Position numbers and translations under genes: made by a program
Assembly: GCA_963920635.1 (NCBI GenBank)
Contig: OY987306.1
Location: 13,100,001-13,164,000 of the forward strand
Length of the DNA stretch: 64,000 nucleotides
Direction: 5' to 3'
From: Pseudeuparius sepicola
Taxonomy: Eukaryota > Arthropoda > Insecta > Coleoptera > Anthribidae
Shown: positions 49,709 to 62,142 of the stretch, piece by piece
How the letters are laid out: every line of letters begins with the position of its first letter
Position numbering within the stretch: the stretch's first letter is position 1
Notes under the pieces: generated by a model
Databases searched by the model: none
What the model was told of the DNA's origin: nothing
Seen by the model: the letters and a program-made list of their open reading frames with translations, nothing else

Positions 49709-50951
49709 TGTGTCCCGTTTTTCATGTTAACACCCCTGAAAATCTAAGTAGGCTGAAGGAATTGAACGGGGCATTTTTTTATAGATATGTCCCTGAAAGG
49801 TCATCATTTGCGAAGTATTGGTTTGGCATTGCCGCGAAAGCCTGGCCTACTGCGATTTTTTAAAAGGGTGCGTTTTTCGAAAACCATATTAGGCATTTTT
49901 TTATTTAAAATCTGACACCACAGCGTTAATCAGGGCACACCGAAACCCCCATATACCAAATTTGAACCAAAAATATACAGGGAGTTCCATTCTGCAGGGT
50001 GTCAAAGTTGAGCAAAATAGGAATTTTAAAGGCATCTGGCGAGTCAAGTGTGCCATGGAATTACCTCAAAACAGTTGAATTTTCAATAGGACCACTCAAG
50101 GTGTTGGTGTGCAAAGGTCGAATACAAAATATACAGAGTGTTCTTATTCGTGCCATCTCAAAATACTGAATTTTTGGAACTTTATACGAGACAAAAATCG
50201 AGTATATCAAAACCGCTCCACACACTACAAATGAACTAAATCTAAAAAATACAGAAGCCTGCCAGTTAGTAAGTCCATATCAGTTAAGGTGGCTGGTGTG
50301 CCACAACAGGAAACGCACAGAAAATGTATCATCTTAGACAGTGACTTTGTTGAAAAAGTCCAATATTTTAAATTGTTTTTATTTGTTAGTTGGCATTTTG
50401 TAAAGAAATGAATTACTTTTGTGTTTATCAATATTTTTTCAATGATTCCAGAGCACTCTTGATCCGTATAAGTTTCATAAAATTTCAGAATTTTGAGATG
50501 GCTCAGAGAAAAATACCCTGTATATTTTTGTATTGAATCCTTGCACAGCAACACTTTCAGTGGTCCTATTGACCATTCAACTGTTTTGAGGTAATTCCAT
50601 GGCACACTTGACTCGCCAGATGCCTTTAAAATTCCTATTTTGCTCAACTTTGACACCCTGCAGAATGGAACTCCCTGTGTATTTTTTGTTCAAATTTGGT
50701 ATATGGGGGTTTCGGTGTGCCCTGATTAACGCTGTGGTGTCAGATTTTAAATAAAAAAATGCCTAATATGGTTTTTCGAAAAACGCACCCCTTTAAAAAA
50801 TCGCAGTAGGCCAGGCTTTCTTGGCAATGCCAAACCAATACTTCGCAAATGATGATCTTTCAGGGACATACCGATAAAAAAATTTCCCCGTTCAATTCCT
50901 TCAGCCTACTTAGATTTTCAGGGGTGTTAACATGAAAAACGGGACACACTG
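49706..50951. mobile_element. TIR element N with ~190-bp arms enclosing family F
   Basis: TA-CAGTGTGTCCCGTTTTTCAT at the left and ATGAAAAACGGGACACACTG-TA at the right. Arms share TTAACACCCCTGAAAATCT and TTGGTTTGGCATTGCC. A complete family F foldback (49891-50764) fills the centre symmetrically, so N and F may form one compound element. Confidence 0.9.
49891..50764. repeat. Long-TIR family F, best-preserved copy
   Basis: Arms begin AGGCATTTTTTTATTTAAAA and include TCTGACACCACAGCGTTAAT and GCATCTGGCGAGTCAAGTGT, inverted at the right. The 143-codon minus-strand frame within it is a shadow, as equivalent frames elsewhere differ. Confidence 0.85.
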
Positions 50952-51064
50952 TATATATATATTAATTTCACCTAACTCTGAGTAAATTACACGTGCATGA
51001 TGTGACCCAGGTATGAAAATATTTTAACCCTTGTGCATCGAAAACTATACCTTTTCAAGTTCAA

Positions 51065-52295
51065 ATTGGCTCTAATCAGAATCGAAATGACATTAGTTAA
51101 AATCAAATTGGCAACATCAATTTCAAACTGGCATCAATCAAAATCAAATTAGCACTTGTCAATTTTAATTTGGCATTAACTAAAATGCAATTAGCGAAAA
51201 CAATTCATTAAATGATAGACACAGTAAATAACATAATTAATTGAAACCATTAACGAGTTTTTAATAACAAATTTTCTTAAAAAATCATAAATAATTAAGT
51301 GAAACGATTAAGGCATGGCCTGTAGTAAAGGCAGGAGTAAAAGCAAACATGAACATTTCTGAAGAGCTAAATAACATCTTGGCTGGTGCTGATCGGGATC
51401 GTCTGACTCAAACAAAATATCGCATGCAGAGATTAGAGAACATCGTTTGTGGCAATATTGGCAAGATAACTGTTTTTAATTGTGCAAAATTCATTGCACA
51501 TATCCAAACATCTATTCCTTTTGCATCATGGATAATAAGGAATTACAAGAAAAGGTGATAATGGGCAAACACTCAAAGTTAACAAAAAGAAAAAACTAGT
51601 AACCGCATACACGTGTTTCATGCTATTTGGCAATCACCAGTACGGTGTAACATTAACCAAATCAAAAGATAGGCATGATTTGAGAAGCAACAAATGAAGT
51701 CCAGGCAGGAGCCAACAGCACATTTGCAGCTTCAGTCAGCACATCCCCTATTTTGGGGCTTGTACTAACATCACGGAGGCTGCCAAAGCGACCTGCGTGG
51801 AAATCTTCATAACCCAAGATACAATGACAATAAGGATGTAAGATTAGCGAGTGTAAATGTAATAATTACAAGAAAAGGTGATAATGGGCAAACACTCAAA
51901 GTTAACAAAAAGAAAAAACTGTGTTTGCCCATTATCACCTTTTCTTGTAATTATTACATTTACACTCGCTAATCTTACATCCTTATTGATAATAAGGAAG
52001 ATATGATTTTTTAAGAAAATTTGTTATTATTTAAAACTCTTTAATGGTTTCACTTAATATTTATGATTTTTTAAGAAAATTTGTTATTTAAAACTCGTTA
52101 ATGGTTTCAATTAATTATTATGTTATTTACTGTGTCTATCATTTAATGAATTGTTTTCGCTAATTGCATTTTAGTTAATGCCAAATTAAAATTGACAAGT
52201 GCTTTGATTTTGATTAATGCCAGTTTGAAATTAATGTTGCCAATTTGATTTTGACTAATGTCATTTTGGTTCTGATTAGCGCCAATTTGTGACAT
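51065..52295. mobile_element. Foldback element M with periodic arms
   Basis: 51065-51312 and about 52010-52295 are inverted. The arms repeat an AAATTGGCATTAATCAAAATC-like word about every 21 bp. The right arm also has an internal duplication (GATTTTTTAAGAAAATTTGT twice). The interior holds a 69-aa frame (51349-51558) with no recognised domain and two copies of hairpin element L. Confidence 0.8.
51829..51987. mobile_element. Hairpin MITE L, near-perfect palindrome (159 bp)
   Basis: AATAAGGATGTAAGATTAGC through AATGGGCAAACAC is mirrored exactly at the right side, giving arms of about 65 bp with a short AT-rich loop. Partial copies are at 51542-51616 and 49481-49613. Perfect arms suggest recent origin or gene conversion. 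Confidence 0.9.
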
Positions 52296-52500
52296 TTTAG
52301 TAAGATTCAATGGGTTATAGGTACCTTCGAAAAATAAAGAAATCGACTGAATTAGAATTTGAATGTACATTGCGTCCCAAAGTTTCAGGGCTAATGTAGA
52401 AAAACGATTTTTTCTTAAACGTGGGTCCTAAATGGGACTATGTAAAATTCATATTTCTTGGAAAAAATATTTTGAGAATTTTTGAAGAATAGGTGATGCC

Positions 52501-52866
52501 TTCATAAATTATATTTTTCCCAGGGACATACCTGAATTTTCCCATATTTGCAAATAAGCCTGTATTTTTCTGATTAACTTTTATTAAAGAAAATTTTCTC
52601 TATCTGTTTTCTAAAAGCAAATATGTTCTGAAATAACCGTAAAAAAAGTCAAGTTAGCCGAGGCATCAAGTGCTCTAGCGAAAACTGTGAGGGGCCTCGG
52701 CTAACTTAATTTTCTTTTACAAAGTTATTTCAGAACATAGTTTCTTGTAGATTTTAAAGGAAAACAGATAGAGAAAATTTTCTTTAACAAAAGGTATTCA
52801 GAAAAACACAGGCTTTGCAAATATGGGAAATTTCGGGTATGCCTCTGAGAAAAATATAATTTATGA
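52501..52866. repeat. Foldback repeat with ~150-bp arms
   Basis: TCATAAATTATATTTTTCCC and AAAGAAAATTTTCTCTATCT at the left are inverted at the right. The inner core AGTTAGCCGAGGC / GCCTCGGCTAACT is also inverted. Confidence 0.8.
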
Positions 52867-53399
52867 CAGTATCACTCCTAGTTCCAAAATTTGCAAAACA
52901 CTTTTTTTGTTCCTGTGTTGTTCACTACAGCCTTGAGGTGTCAACTCTGGGACACCCTGAACAATAATAGGCATTTCGGGTGAATTTCGGGGTATTGCGA
53001 AAGTATTTCTGGGTACCTTTATACCTATCGGTGTGAAGTTGGCGGCCAATTTCTAACAGCCAAAAATTTCCAGCAGCCAATTGTTTATGCGTGAAGTTAT
53101 CAGCAAAACTCCGTCAGTCATTTTTGTATGTGAAACTGGCCTCCAAATTTTAGCGGCCATTCTTTTGACGAACTTTTAATAAGATCGTTGCCTCACCCTG
53201 CAAAAGTCAACTTTATACTCAATTGCTTAGGGTATTTGCTGAATTTTATTAATTGCCCACTGCCACCCCGCATAATATGGCCCGCCTTTCTACTCTTAGT
53301 GAGGACCTCATCCTATGAAAAACAACTGTATGCTTAGGCTGTCTGTCGAAATTTTTAAGGCCCGCTTTTAATCAGTATTTAACACCTAGAAAATGTAAT

Positions 53400-54055
53400 T
53401 TTGAACAAAAAGTTTCCTATAAACATGGGTGAAAAAGTTACAGGGTGATGGAGGTACAGTTTGAAAACTTTTTTGGCCATAACTTCTACAGAAGTTATGC
53501 AATTGAAATAAAATTTGGTGCACTTCTTTAGTAGTTGAAGTGCAACAATTTCGTGTAAAAACAATTTATTTTCATCAAACAGAGCCGGAGGGGTGAGGTT
53601 GCAAAATGACTTTTATACTAATAACTTTTTTGAGGTAATCTTTTTGGTCTTGCAGGTTCATCATTTTAGTGCATCTTTCTGTTTTGCAATAAAAGTGTAT
53701 AGGTACTTGTTTCATAATGATAAAATCAACCTCTTGCGTTGAAATTGGTAAAATGTGCCCCAAAACACCTGTTAACTCCAAAATTCGAAAAAAAAAAAAT
53801 TTCACATAAATGTTACAGATGATGACAAATTGTATTTTTAAAATTAAGAAAAAAAGCCAAATGGGCATTGGGTAAAACCTCATGTTTTTTTTTAAATGGG
53901 GTGTAAAAATTTTGTACAATTCTGTTTCATTTTGAAAGCGAAATTTTTTTGGTAGGTACATTATTCATGGGGAATTTTTTGTCACTCCAAATGGTACAAA
54001 TTATTCTGTAAAATTTGAAAGCAGTAGTTAAATTTTTTTATTTTTCAAAGTTTAT
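53400..54055. repeat. Repeat related inversely to the 1.26-kb tandem unit
   Basis: AACAGGTGTTTTGGGGCAC, AATTTCAACGCAA and AAATGATG-ACCTGCA-GACCAAAAAGAT are shared, in inverse orientation, with 58960-59180 and its two tandem copies. The 128-codon minus-strand frame is not accepted as a gene. Confidence 0.65.
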
Positions 54056-54059
54056 GTAC

Positions 54060-56700
54060 AGGGTGTGACAGAAAATAAAGCCATAAGGACCTTAATAGTT
54101 TCATCACGTGACCTCGTAGAATTAAGAATACAGAGAGTTCCAAAATTAATGTACAGGGTGTGACAAAAACCAAAAGGTCCTTAATAGTTTCATCATGTGA
54201 CCCGTAGAACTAAGATACGGGGTGTCTCAAAATTCATGTACAGTGTGGGATAAAAACAATGTCGGAAGGGCTTAATAGTTTCATCATGTGGCGTCGCAGA
54301 ATTATTATACAGATTGTGTCAAAAAGACGTATACAGGTTGGATAAAAACATAGGAAAAACCAAAAGGACCTTAATAGTTTCATTACTTTACATATATTAA
54401 TATACAGGTTAAATTAGTTTAAATAAGTGTTAAATTTAAAAAAAATAGAGAATTTCATATTTTTTAGCAGACAAATTGGTCAAAATTGAGATACAGGGTA
54501 GATAAAAAACATGACACACTAGGAAAGCCAAAAAGGCGTAACTCTCTCATGACGTACAATTCCACAGACATAGGAATTTTCTCAAAAAGGTGTTATATTT
54601 TATTTACATCTCCTCTGTCTCCTGTAAAAGAACCTTAATCGTCACGCGACGTTACAGAATTTTTCTCAGGTGGCGTACAGGTTAGGTAGAAATGACTGAG
54701 ATACAGGTGGGGTCAAAATATACTTGCAAACATTCCGAACTATGCAATTTCTTCTAATAGTAATTAATTAAAGCGTCTGCAGCACAATAACGTGCGGCAT
54801 ACTAAATCCCTAATCTCAAAATGATCTGCAACTTGGACACAAAAATATGAAACATGAGTAAACAAATACCTCTTTGGGCTTTTATTAAGTATAAATTAAT
54901 TTTAGAAAATTGGGTATAAATAAAATTAATTCATATGATACAAACCGGCCGGCAAAAAATGTAAAAATTGGTCAATATATGCAGGGTAGTTGAAAAACAT
55001 GACACATAATAGGTAAATATAAATCACAAATCTTAAATCGCAGTATAACAGAGTGTAAAAGTACCCAGAGCTTTGAATATTTTGCGTAATAGTTTCCTCT
55101 ATAAATTTGACATAAAATTGCATTCTTTCGTGTTTTTCGAGTGTGAGTGAATAATTTGCTTACAATCTGCTAATTGGTAGGTCAACCATCGGTTTCTAAA
55201 ACCAAAACCATCTAAGTCGTCTGGTCGCCACTGGTTTTCAACTTAATGGCGTTAATATTATACAAAATTAATATACAGGGTGCTTAAAAACACGACGCAA
55301 CAGGAAAGTCCTTAGTAGCTTCATCACTTGACGTCACAGAATTTTTCTCGGATTTAGGCATTTTTTCTACTTAGATGTAGTAACAATCTATGGACTTAAT
55401 AAAAAGTTAAGTAAATCTCTAGATGTATGTAATTCTGCACGTCGGATGCGACCACAAGTGAGTATAAGGACGATTTAAGATTGGGATATTTGTACGTCTA
55501 TTGTCTTGCCGTTGGCAGCCCCGTTTTAACTTAAAAATTGTTTTGAATCGTATCTTTAGGACAAATAGCATAGTTCAAAATTTTTACAATTGTTGAGACG
55601 CGTAAGACCTTTTGCCCAGTTTGAACGCATGATGATTCCTATGTTTTGATGCAATCCGCATATGATTTTTAATATTCTGATTTTATTAGTCTGCGATGCC
55701 ATGTGATGAAACTATTAAGGTTCTTTTGGCTTCCCTTCTTCCTATGTTTTTGTCATAACCGTATAAGTACATGACATTTGAGACACTCCGTATTCTAATT
55801 ATTATTCCATGATGTCACGTAATGAAACTATTAAGGCTCTTTTGGTTTTCCTCTGTTTTGATAAAACCTATATATGACTTTTTGATACAACCTGTATATT
55901 AATTCTGCGCCGCCACGTGATGAAGCTATTAAGGCATTGTTTTTGTCCCACTGCGTACATTAGTTTTGAGACACCCCGTATTCTTAGTTCCGCGAGGTCA
56001 CATGATGAAACTATTAAGGTCCTTTTGGCTTTGTTTTTTGTCACACACTGTACATAAATTTTGATGCATCCTGTATTCTTAATTCTGAGTCACATGATGA
56101 AACTATTAAGGCCCTTTTGGTTTTTTGTCACACACTGGCATCAGAGCATGCCATAGGCCAACGACGCACGCGTGAAGAGAGGGTAATGCTTTATTGACTT
56201 TTCCTATTGCGTCGTATTTTACACACCCCTGTATATGTATAATTTTTGGCTAATTCCGTAGTATGTAAGTATGGTGGTACTGCTAAAAATAATATGTGTA
56301 TATTTTGTTTGTAAAACACTGCATAGAGAGCGTCAACAGTTTGCAGGGCTAGTCATAAAGAAATTTTATTCTGACGATAGTTTTTGCAGTTTTTAATTCA
56401 CGTACAGGAGAACAGGAGACAGAGGAGATGTAAATAAAAGATAGCACCTTTTTGGTGCTTTTGTGTGCTTTTTGTGGAAAAATCTGGAATTCTGTATTTT
56501 TTTAAATTGAACACTCATTTAAACTAATTGAACCCATATAATAATAATAATAATAATAATGAAACTATTAAGGCCTTTTTGGTTTTTCCTATGTTTTTAT
56601 CCAAGCTGTATAACTTTTTGACACAATCTGTATATTAATTCTGCGACGCCATGTGATGAAACTATTAAGACCCTTCTGGCATTGTTTTTGTGCCACTCTG
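54060..56700. repeat. Large inverted repeat built of ~90-bp units with a CACGTGA core
   Basis: CTTAATAGTTTCATCACGTG recurs at about 54094, 54179, 54269 and (diverged) 54371. Its inverse CACGTGATGAAACTATTAAG recurs, with variants, at about 55700, 55827, 55914, 56001, 56093, 56559 and 56652. Units contain TACAGGGTGTGACA-type words. 55000-55650 is the unrepeated centre. Confidence 0.82.
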
Positions 56701-56708
56701 TACATATT

Positions 56709-58883
56709 TGTTATTAAGTGTTTTCCTCGCTTATTTTGCGCCGCCCAGAAACTACGTAAGAAAACAAAATATGGCAATTTTGTAATCCGAGTATTTTACT
56801 CTGATACAATACGAACTCGAATTCGGATGATTTTTAATTCACGACACGGACACAGGCGCGGACTCGGGCGACTCGATTGCCCGACTCGTCGTTCATGTTC
56901 GGCAATCCTCGCCTCGCCTCATCCTCGTTCATATTATACCATATACCCTCTTTTATTCGATATGGTTTAGTTTTCGGGTATGCGATATACGCGCAGCCCC
57001 CACCCGCATCATTAATAAAAAAGTTTTAATTCGAATTCAGAATTAATCCGAGTATTATTTTCATTCGAATTCGAGTAACCAAGTATTTAAATCATCCGAG
57101 TATTTACATCACTAAGCTAGGTGACGTTAAAAAGGAAATGAGCCTACATGGCCAACTTTTCGCGCTGTGCTAAAAAACTTCAAATCAACAAAATTTTTTA
57201 TGGTCTCAGGAGAGCCGAAGACCCTGTGTAATTTTCTGAAACCATCTGAACACTCGGTTGCATAAACCTTCTCAGTGCCATCCATTTTCAGTATAAAAGT
57301 TTCCCTCTATCTCTTAAAATAAACATCCTACTGCTATTAATAGTTTTGTTCAATTTGAGTTTTTTTTTATACAGGGTGGGCCAATGGAAACTTTCCACCC
57401 CAATTTTTTTGGTTTAAAATAAAAATCTGGGAAAAAGCTCAGGCACGTCGATTTTTGATTTGAGGAGGAGCTATTTTTCAGTTTTTTCATCCCCGTAGCT
57501 TTAACCCCCTAGCTGGGGGAGAACAACCCCCCAAATTTGAATAGGGATAGGGGTCGTGCCATACATCTTTTCAAAAGGTCTCATAGAGCTCTTTATGACC
57601 CTACAATTTTGCCCCATTATTTTTATCCATAACGAAATGACAGCTTGTCAAAATAAAAACAAATAAAAATACTTACTAACTAAAGTTGTATTATTTAGGT
57701 GTACAAGTGAACTTTATCTAATTTTTTATTTGAGGGGGAACTATTTTCCCTTTTTTTATCCCCGTAGCTTTAACCCCATAGCTGGGGGGAGAACAACCCC
57801 CCAAATCGCAGATATTCAGATAGGGGATAGGGGTCGTGCCATACCTCTTTTTAAAGGTCTCATCATTTTGCCTCATTATTTTTATCCGTAACGAAATGAT
57901 AGCTTATCAAAAATATTATATTACATAGCGAGAGTTGTAAACAGCTTATTATGTATGAGTGGAAAAGTTGCGCACGAGCCGCGCAGTGGCGAGTGCTGTA
58001 ATTCCACGAGTATGTAATAAGCTTACAACTCGAGTTTTGTATTATAATTTTTCTTCGACGAAAGAAAAACTATTATAATAGATAAACTATACTTCTGATT
58101 ATCTGGCAGGCAACAATTAGTATGTTGGTTAGTTGCTATGGTGACGCGGATGCCACGCTAACAAGGCACCCGTGATAATTGCGTTTTAATTAAGAACAGA
58201 TACGTAATTTTTTTTATTACATATCACTCATTACGTGTCAGTCATTATGTGTTAGTGTTCGTAACAATGGGCTTACTTATGACCTAAACCGTCACTTAAT
58301 AGGTATGTTACTAGCATAGGAGTAGAAAAATAAATAAAAATACTACTAATAATCAAAGTTGTATTATTTAGGTGTACACATGAACTTTATCTACCAAACT
58401 GTTGTTCACAAAATGTTCACCCCGGTTTGTTTAGGAGCTTTGTTAGAAATAACCTCAGAGGCAGGAATTATCGATTTATTTATTTTTATTTTGACGAGCT
58501 GTCATTTCGATTCGGATAAAAATAATGAGGCGAAATTGTAGGGTCATAAAGAACTCGATGAGACCTTTAAAAAGAGGTATGGCACGACCCCTATCCCTAT
58601 TCAAATTTGGGGGGTTGCTGTCCCCCCAGCTAGGGGGTTAAAGCCACGGGGATAAAAAAAAAAACAAAAAATAGTTCCCCCTAAAATGAAAAATCGACGT
58701 GTCCGAGCGTTTTCCCGGATTTTTATTTTAAACCAACAAAATCGGGGTGAAAAGTTTCCATTGGCCCACCCTGTATTATGCAACAAGTTAAAAATTGCCA
58801 CATTTTTGTTTCTTACATTTTTCTTGCAGGGCGCAAAATAAGCGAGAAAATTGCGGTGGTACTCCTAAAAAAATCATCTTATA
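56709..58883. repeat. Family H copy 2, split by element I
   Basis: The left half 56709-57369 (TTATTTTGCGCCGCCC, GGTCTCAGGAGAGCCGAAG) and right end 58776-58883 (AAATTGCCACATTTTTGTTT) match the 43980-44818 copy. 56785-57110 is an extra GC-richer insertion bounded by CCGAGTATTTTAC / ATCCGAGTATTTACATC. Confidence 0.75.
57372..58773. mobile_element. TIR element I (1.4 kb)
   Basis: TA-CAGGGTGGGCCAATGGAAAC at the left and GTTTCCATTGGCCCACCCTG-TA at the right. Arms share AAAATCGACGTG-type and CCCTATCCCTATTCAAATTT blocks. A partial inner duplicate lies at 57700-57915. There is no transposase. Confidence 0.85.
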
Positions 58884-61800
58884 TATATGTATATCCAAAT
58901 TTTGTAGTGAACAACAACAAAGTGAACATTTTTTGGGACATATATGGATTTTTTTTTCTCGCTTTAAATGGTACAGTCGTGCAATATTTGAAAGCAGTAG
59001 GTGAAAATTTTATTTTTCGACTATTGAAGTCAACAGGTGTTTTGGGGCACGTTTTGGCAATTTCAACGCAAACGTTTGATTACCTCTTTGTTGCAGAATG
59101 AAAAGATACACTAAAATGATGGACCTGCAGGACCAAAAAGATAACCTCAAAAAACTTGTGAGTAAAAGCACAATCCAAAACAGCGCAAGTGGCTGCCTCT
59201 GTGAGATCCGTAGAAATTGACATTTTCAGCTTGTTCTCCATCCCCAAAAACAGATTATGATTATGCTGGGAGATTTAGCCAAAATTCAATTTCGAGAAAC
59301 AAACTTCAACACCCTGTACCTCTTAAGCAAACAACATTTCTATAAGGCATAAGGCCTCAATCGTAATATTTTGACCCAAAATATATGCAGCTGCACTATG
59401 TTCCATTATTAATTACTCACCCTGTATATACAGGGTGTCCCGAAATTAGCCTGCCATAATTTACCAGCGCGTTTCGCGACCCAAAAAAATGTAAAAAGTT
59501 CCTATAAACATGACCTCAAAAATGCCCCCTAAGGGGGCTATAGCCCCCGAAAGGGGCAGTTTCGCAACCGGATATTTTTAAATATCTCCAGAACGAGCAA
59601 AGAAAAAATTTTGAAATTTGGTATTATTTAGGTGTACACATGAACTTTATCTACCAAACTGTTGTTCACAAAATGTTCACCCCGGTTTGTTTAGGAGCTT
59701 TGTTAGAAATAACCTCAGAGGCAGGAATTATCGATTTATTTATTTTTATTTTGACGAGCTGTCATTTCGATTCGGATAAAAATAATGAAGCGAAATTGTA
59801 GGGTCATAAAGAACTCTATGAGACCTTTAAAAAGAGGTATGGCACGACCCCTATCCCTATTCAAATTTGGGGGGTTGCTGTCCCCCCAGCTAGGGGGTTA
59901 AAGCCACGGGGATGAAAAAAAAAAACAAAAAATAGTTCCCCCTCAAATCAAAAATCGACGTGTCCGAGCGTTTTCCCGGATTTTTATTTTAAACCAACAA
60001 AATCGGGGTGAAAAGTTTCCATTGGCCCACCCTGTATTATGCAACAAGTTAAAAATTGCCACATTTTTGTTTCTTACATTTTTCTTGCAGGGCGCAAAAT
60101 AAGCGAGAAAATTGCGGTGGTACTCCTAAAAAAATCATCTTATATATATGTATATCCAAATTTTGTAGTGAACAACAACAAAGTGAACATTTTTTGGGAC
60201 ATATATGGATTTTTTTTTCTCGCTTTAAATGGTACAGTCGTGCAATATTTGAAAGCAGTAGGTGAAAATTTTATTTTTCGACTATTGAAGTCAACAGGTG
60301 TTTTGGGGCACGTTTTGGCAATTTCAACGCAAACGTTTGATTACCTCTTTGTTGCAGAATGAAAAGATACACTAAAATGATGGACCTGCAGGACCAAAAA
60401 GATAACCTCAAAAAACTTGTGAGTAAAAGCACAATCCAAAACAGCGCAAGTGGCTGCCTCTGTGAGATCCGTAGAAATTGACATTTTCAGCTTGTTCTCC
60501 ATCCCCAAAAACAGATTATGATTATGCTGGGAGATTTAGCCAAAATTCAATTTCGAGAAACAAACTTCAACACCCTGTACCTCTTAAGCAAACAACATTT
60601 CTATAAGGCATAAGGCCTCAATCGTAATATTTTGACCCAAAATATATGCAGCTGCACTATGTTCCATTATTAATTACTCACCCTGTATATACAGGGTGTC
60701 CCGAAATTAGCCTGCCATAATTTACCAGCGCGTTTCGCGACCCAAAAAAATGTAAAAAGTTCCTATAAACATGACCTCAAAAATGCCCCCTAAGGGGGCT
60801 ATAGCCCCCGAAAGGGGCAGTTTCGCAACCGGATATTTTTAAATATCTCCAGAACGAGCAAAGAAAAAATTTTGAAATTTGGTATTATTTAGGTGTACAC
60901 ATGAACTTTATCTACCAAACTGTTGTTCACAAAATGTTCACCCCGGTTTGTTTAGGAGCTTTGTTAGAAATAACCTCAGAGGCAGGAATTATCGATTTAT
61001 TTATTTTTATTTTGACGAGCTGTCATTTCGATTCGGATAAAAATAATGAAGCGAAATTGTAGGGTCATAAAGAACTCTATGAGACCTTTAAAAAGAGGTA
61101 TGGCACGACCCCTATCCCTATTCAAATTTGGGGGGTTGCTGTCCCCCCAGCTAGGGGGTTAAAGCCACGGGGATGAAAAAAAAAAACAAAAAATAGTTCC
61201 CCCTCAAATCAAAAATCGACGTGTCCGAGCGTTTTCCCGGATTTTTATTTTAAACCAACAAAATCGGGGTGAAAAGTTTCCATTGGCCCACCCTGTATTA
61301 TGCAACAAGTTAAAAATTGCCACATTTTTGTTTCTTACATTTTTCTTGCAGGGCGCAAAATAAGCGAGAAAATTGCGGTGGTACTCCTAAAAAAATCATC
61401 TTATATATATGTATATCCAAATTTTGTAGTGAACAACAACAAAGTGAACATTTTTTGGGACATATATGGATTTTTTTTTCTCGCTTTAAATGGTACAGTC
61501 GTGCAATATTTGAAAGCAGTAGGTGAAAATTTTATTTTTCGACTATTGAAGTCAACAGGTGTTTTGGGGCACGTTTTGGCAATTTCAACGCAAACGTTTG
61601 ATTACCTCTTTGTTGCAGAATGAAAAGATACACTAAAATGATGGACCTGCAGGACCAAAAAGATAACCTCAAAAAACTTGTGAGTAAAAGCACAATCCAA
61701 AACAGCGCAAGTGGCTGCCTCTGTGAGATCCGTAGAAATTGACATTTTCAGCTTGTTCTCCATCCCCAAAAACAGATTATGATTATGCTGGGAGATTTAG

Positions 61801-62142
61801 CCAAAATTCAATTTCGAGAAACAAACTTCAACACCCTGTACCTCTTAAGCAAACAACATTTCTATAAGGCATAAGGCCTCAATCGTAATATTTTGACCCA
61901 AAATATATGCAGCTGCACTATGTTCCATTATTAATTACTCACCCTGTATATACAGGGTGTCCCGAAATTAGCCTGCCATAATTTACCAGCGCGTTTCGCG
62001 ACCCAAAAAAATGTAAAAAGTTCCTATAAACATGACCTCAAAAATGCCCCCTAAGGGGGCTATAGCCCCCGAAAGGGGCAGTTTCGCAACCGGATATTTT
62101 TAAATATCTCCAGAACGAGCAAAGAAAAAATTTTGAAATTTG
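58361..62142. repeat. Three tandem copies of a 1.26-kb unit
   Basis: Units 58361-59620, 59621-60881 and 60882-62142 each start GTATTATTTAGGTGTACACA. Copies 2 and 3 look identical by eye; copy 1 differs by a few bases (for example AATGAGGCG versus AATGAAGCG, CTCGATGAG versus CTCTATGAG). Each unit contains the right part of element I, the right end of family H, a block related to 53.4-54.0 kb, and the left arm of element J. The 107-codon frame repeated in each copy is not a gene. Confidence 0.95.

Noticed and set aside
52143..52370. Asn/Gln/Ile-rich 75-codon frame
   Set aside because: Direct translation of the 21-bp periodic arm of element M.
58778..59101. Identical 107-codon frame present three times (58778, 60039, 61300)
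   Set aside because: Identity comes from the recent tandem duplication. The frame crosses a family H terminus, and a related repeat at 53.4-54.0 kb is not open in the same way.
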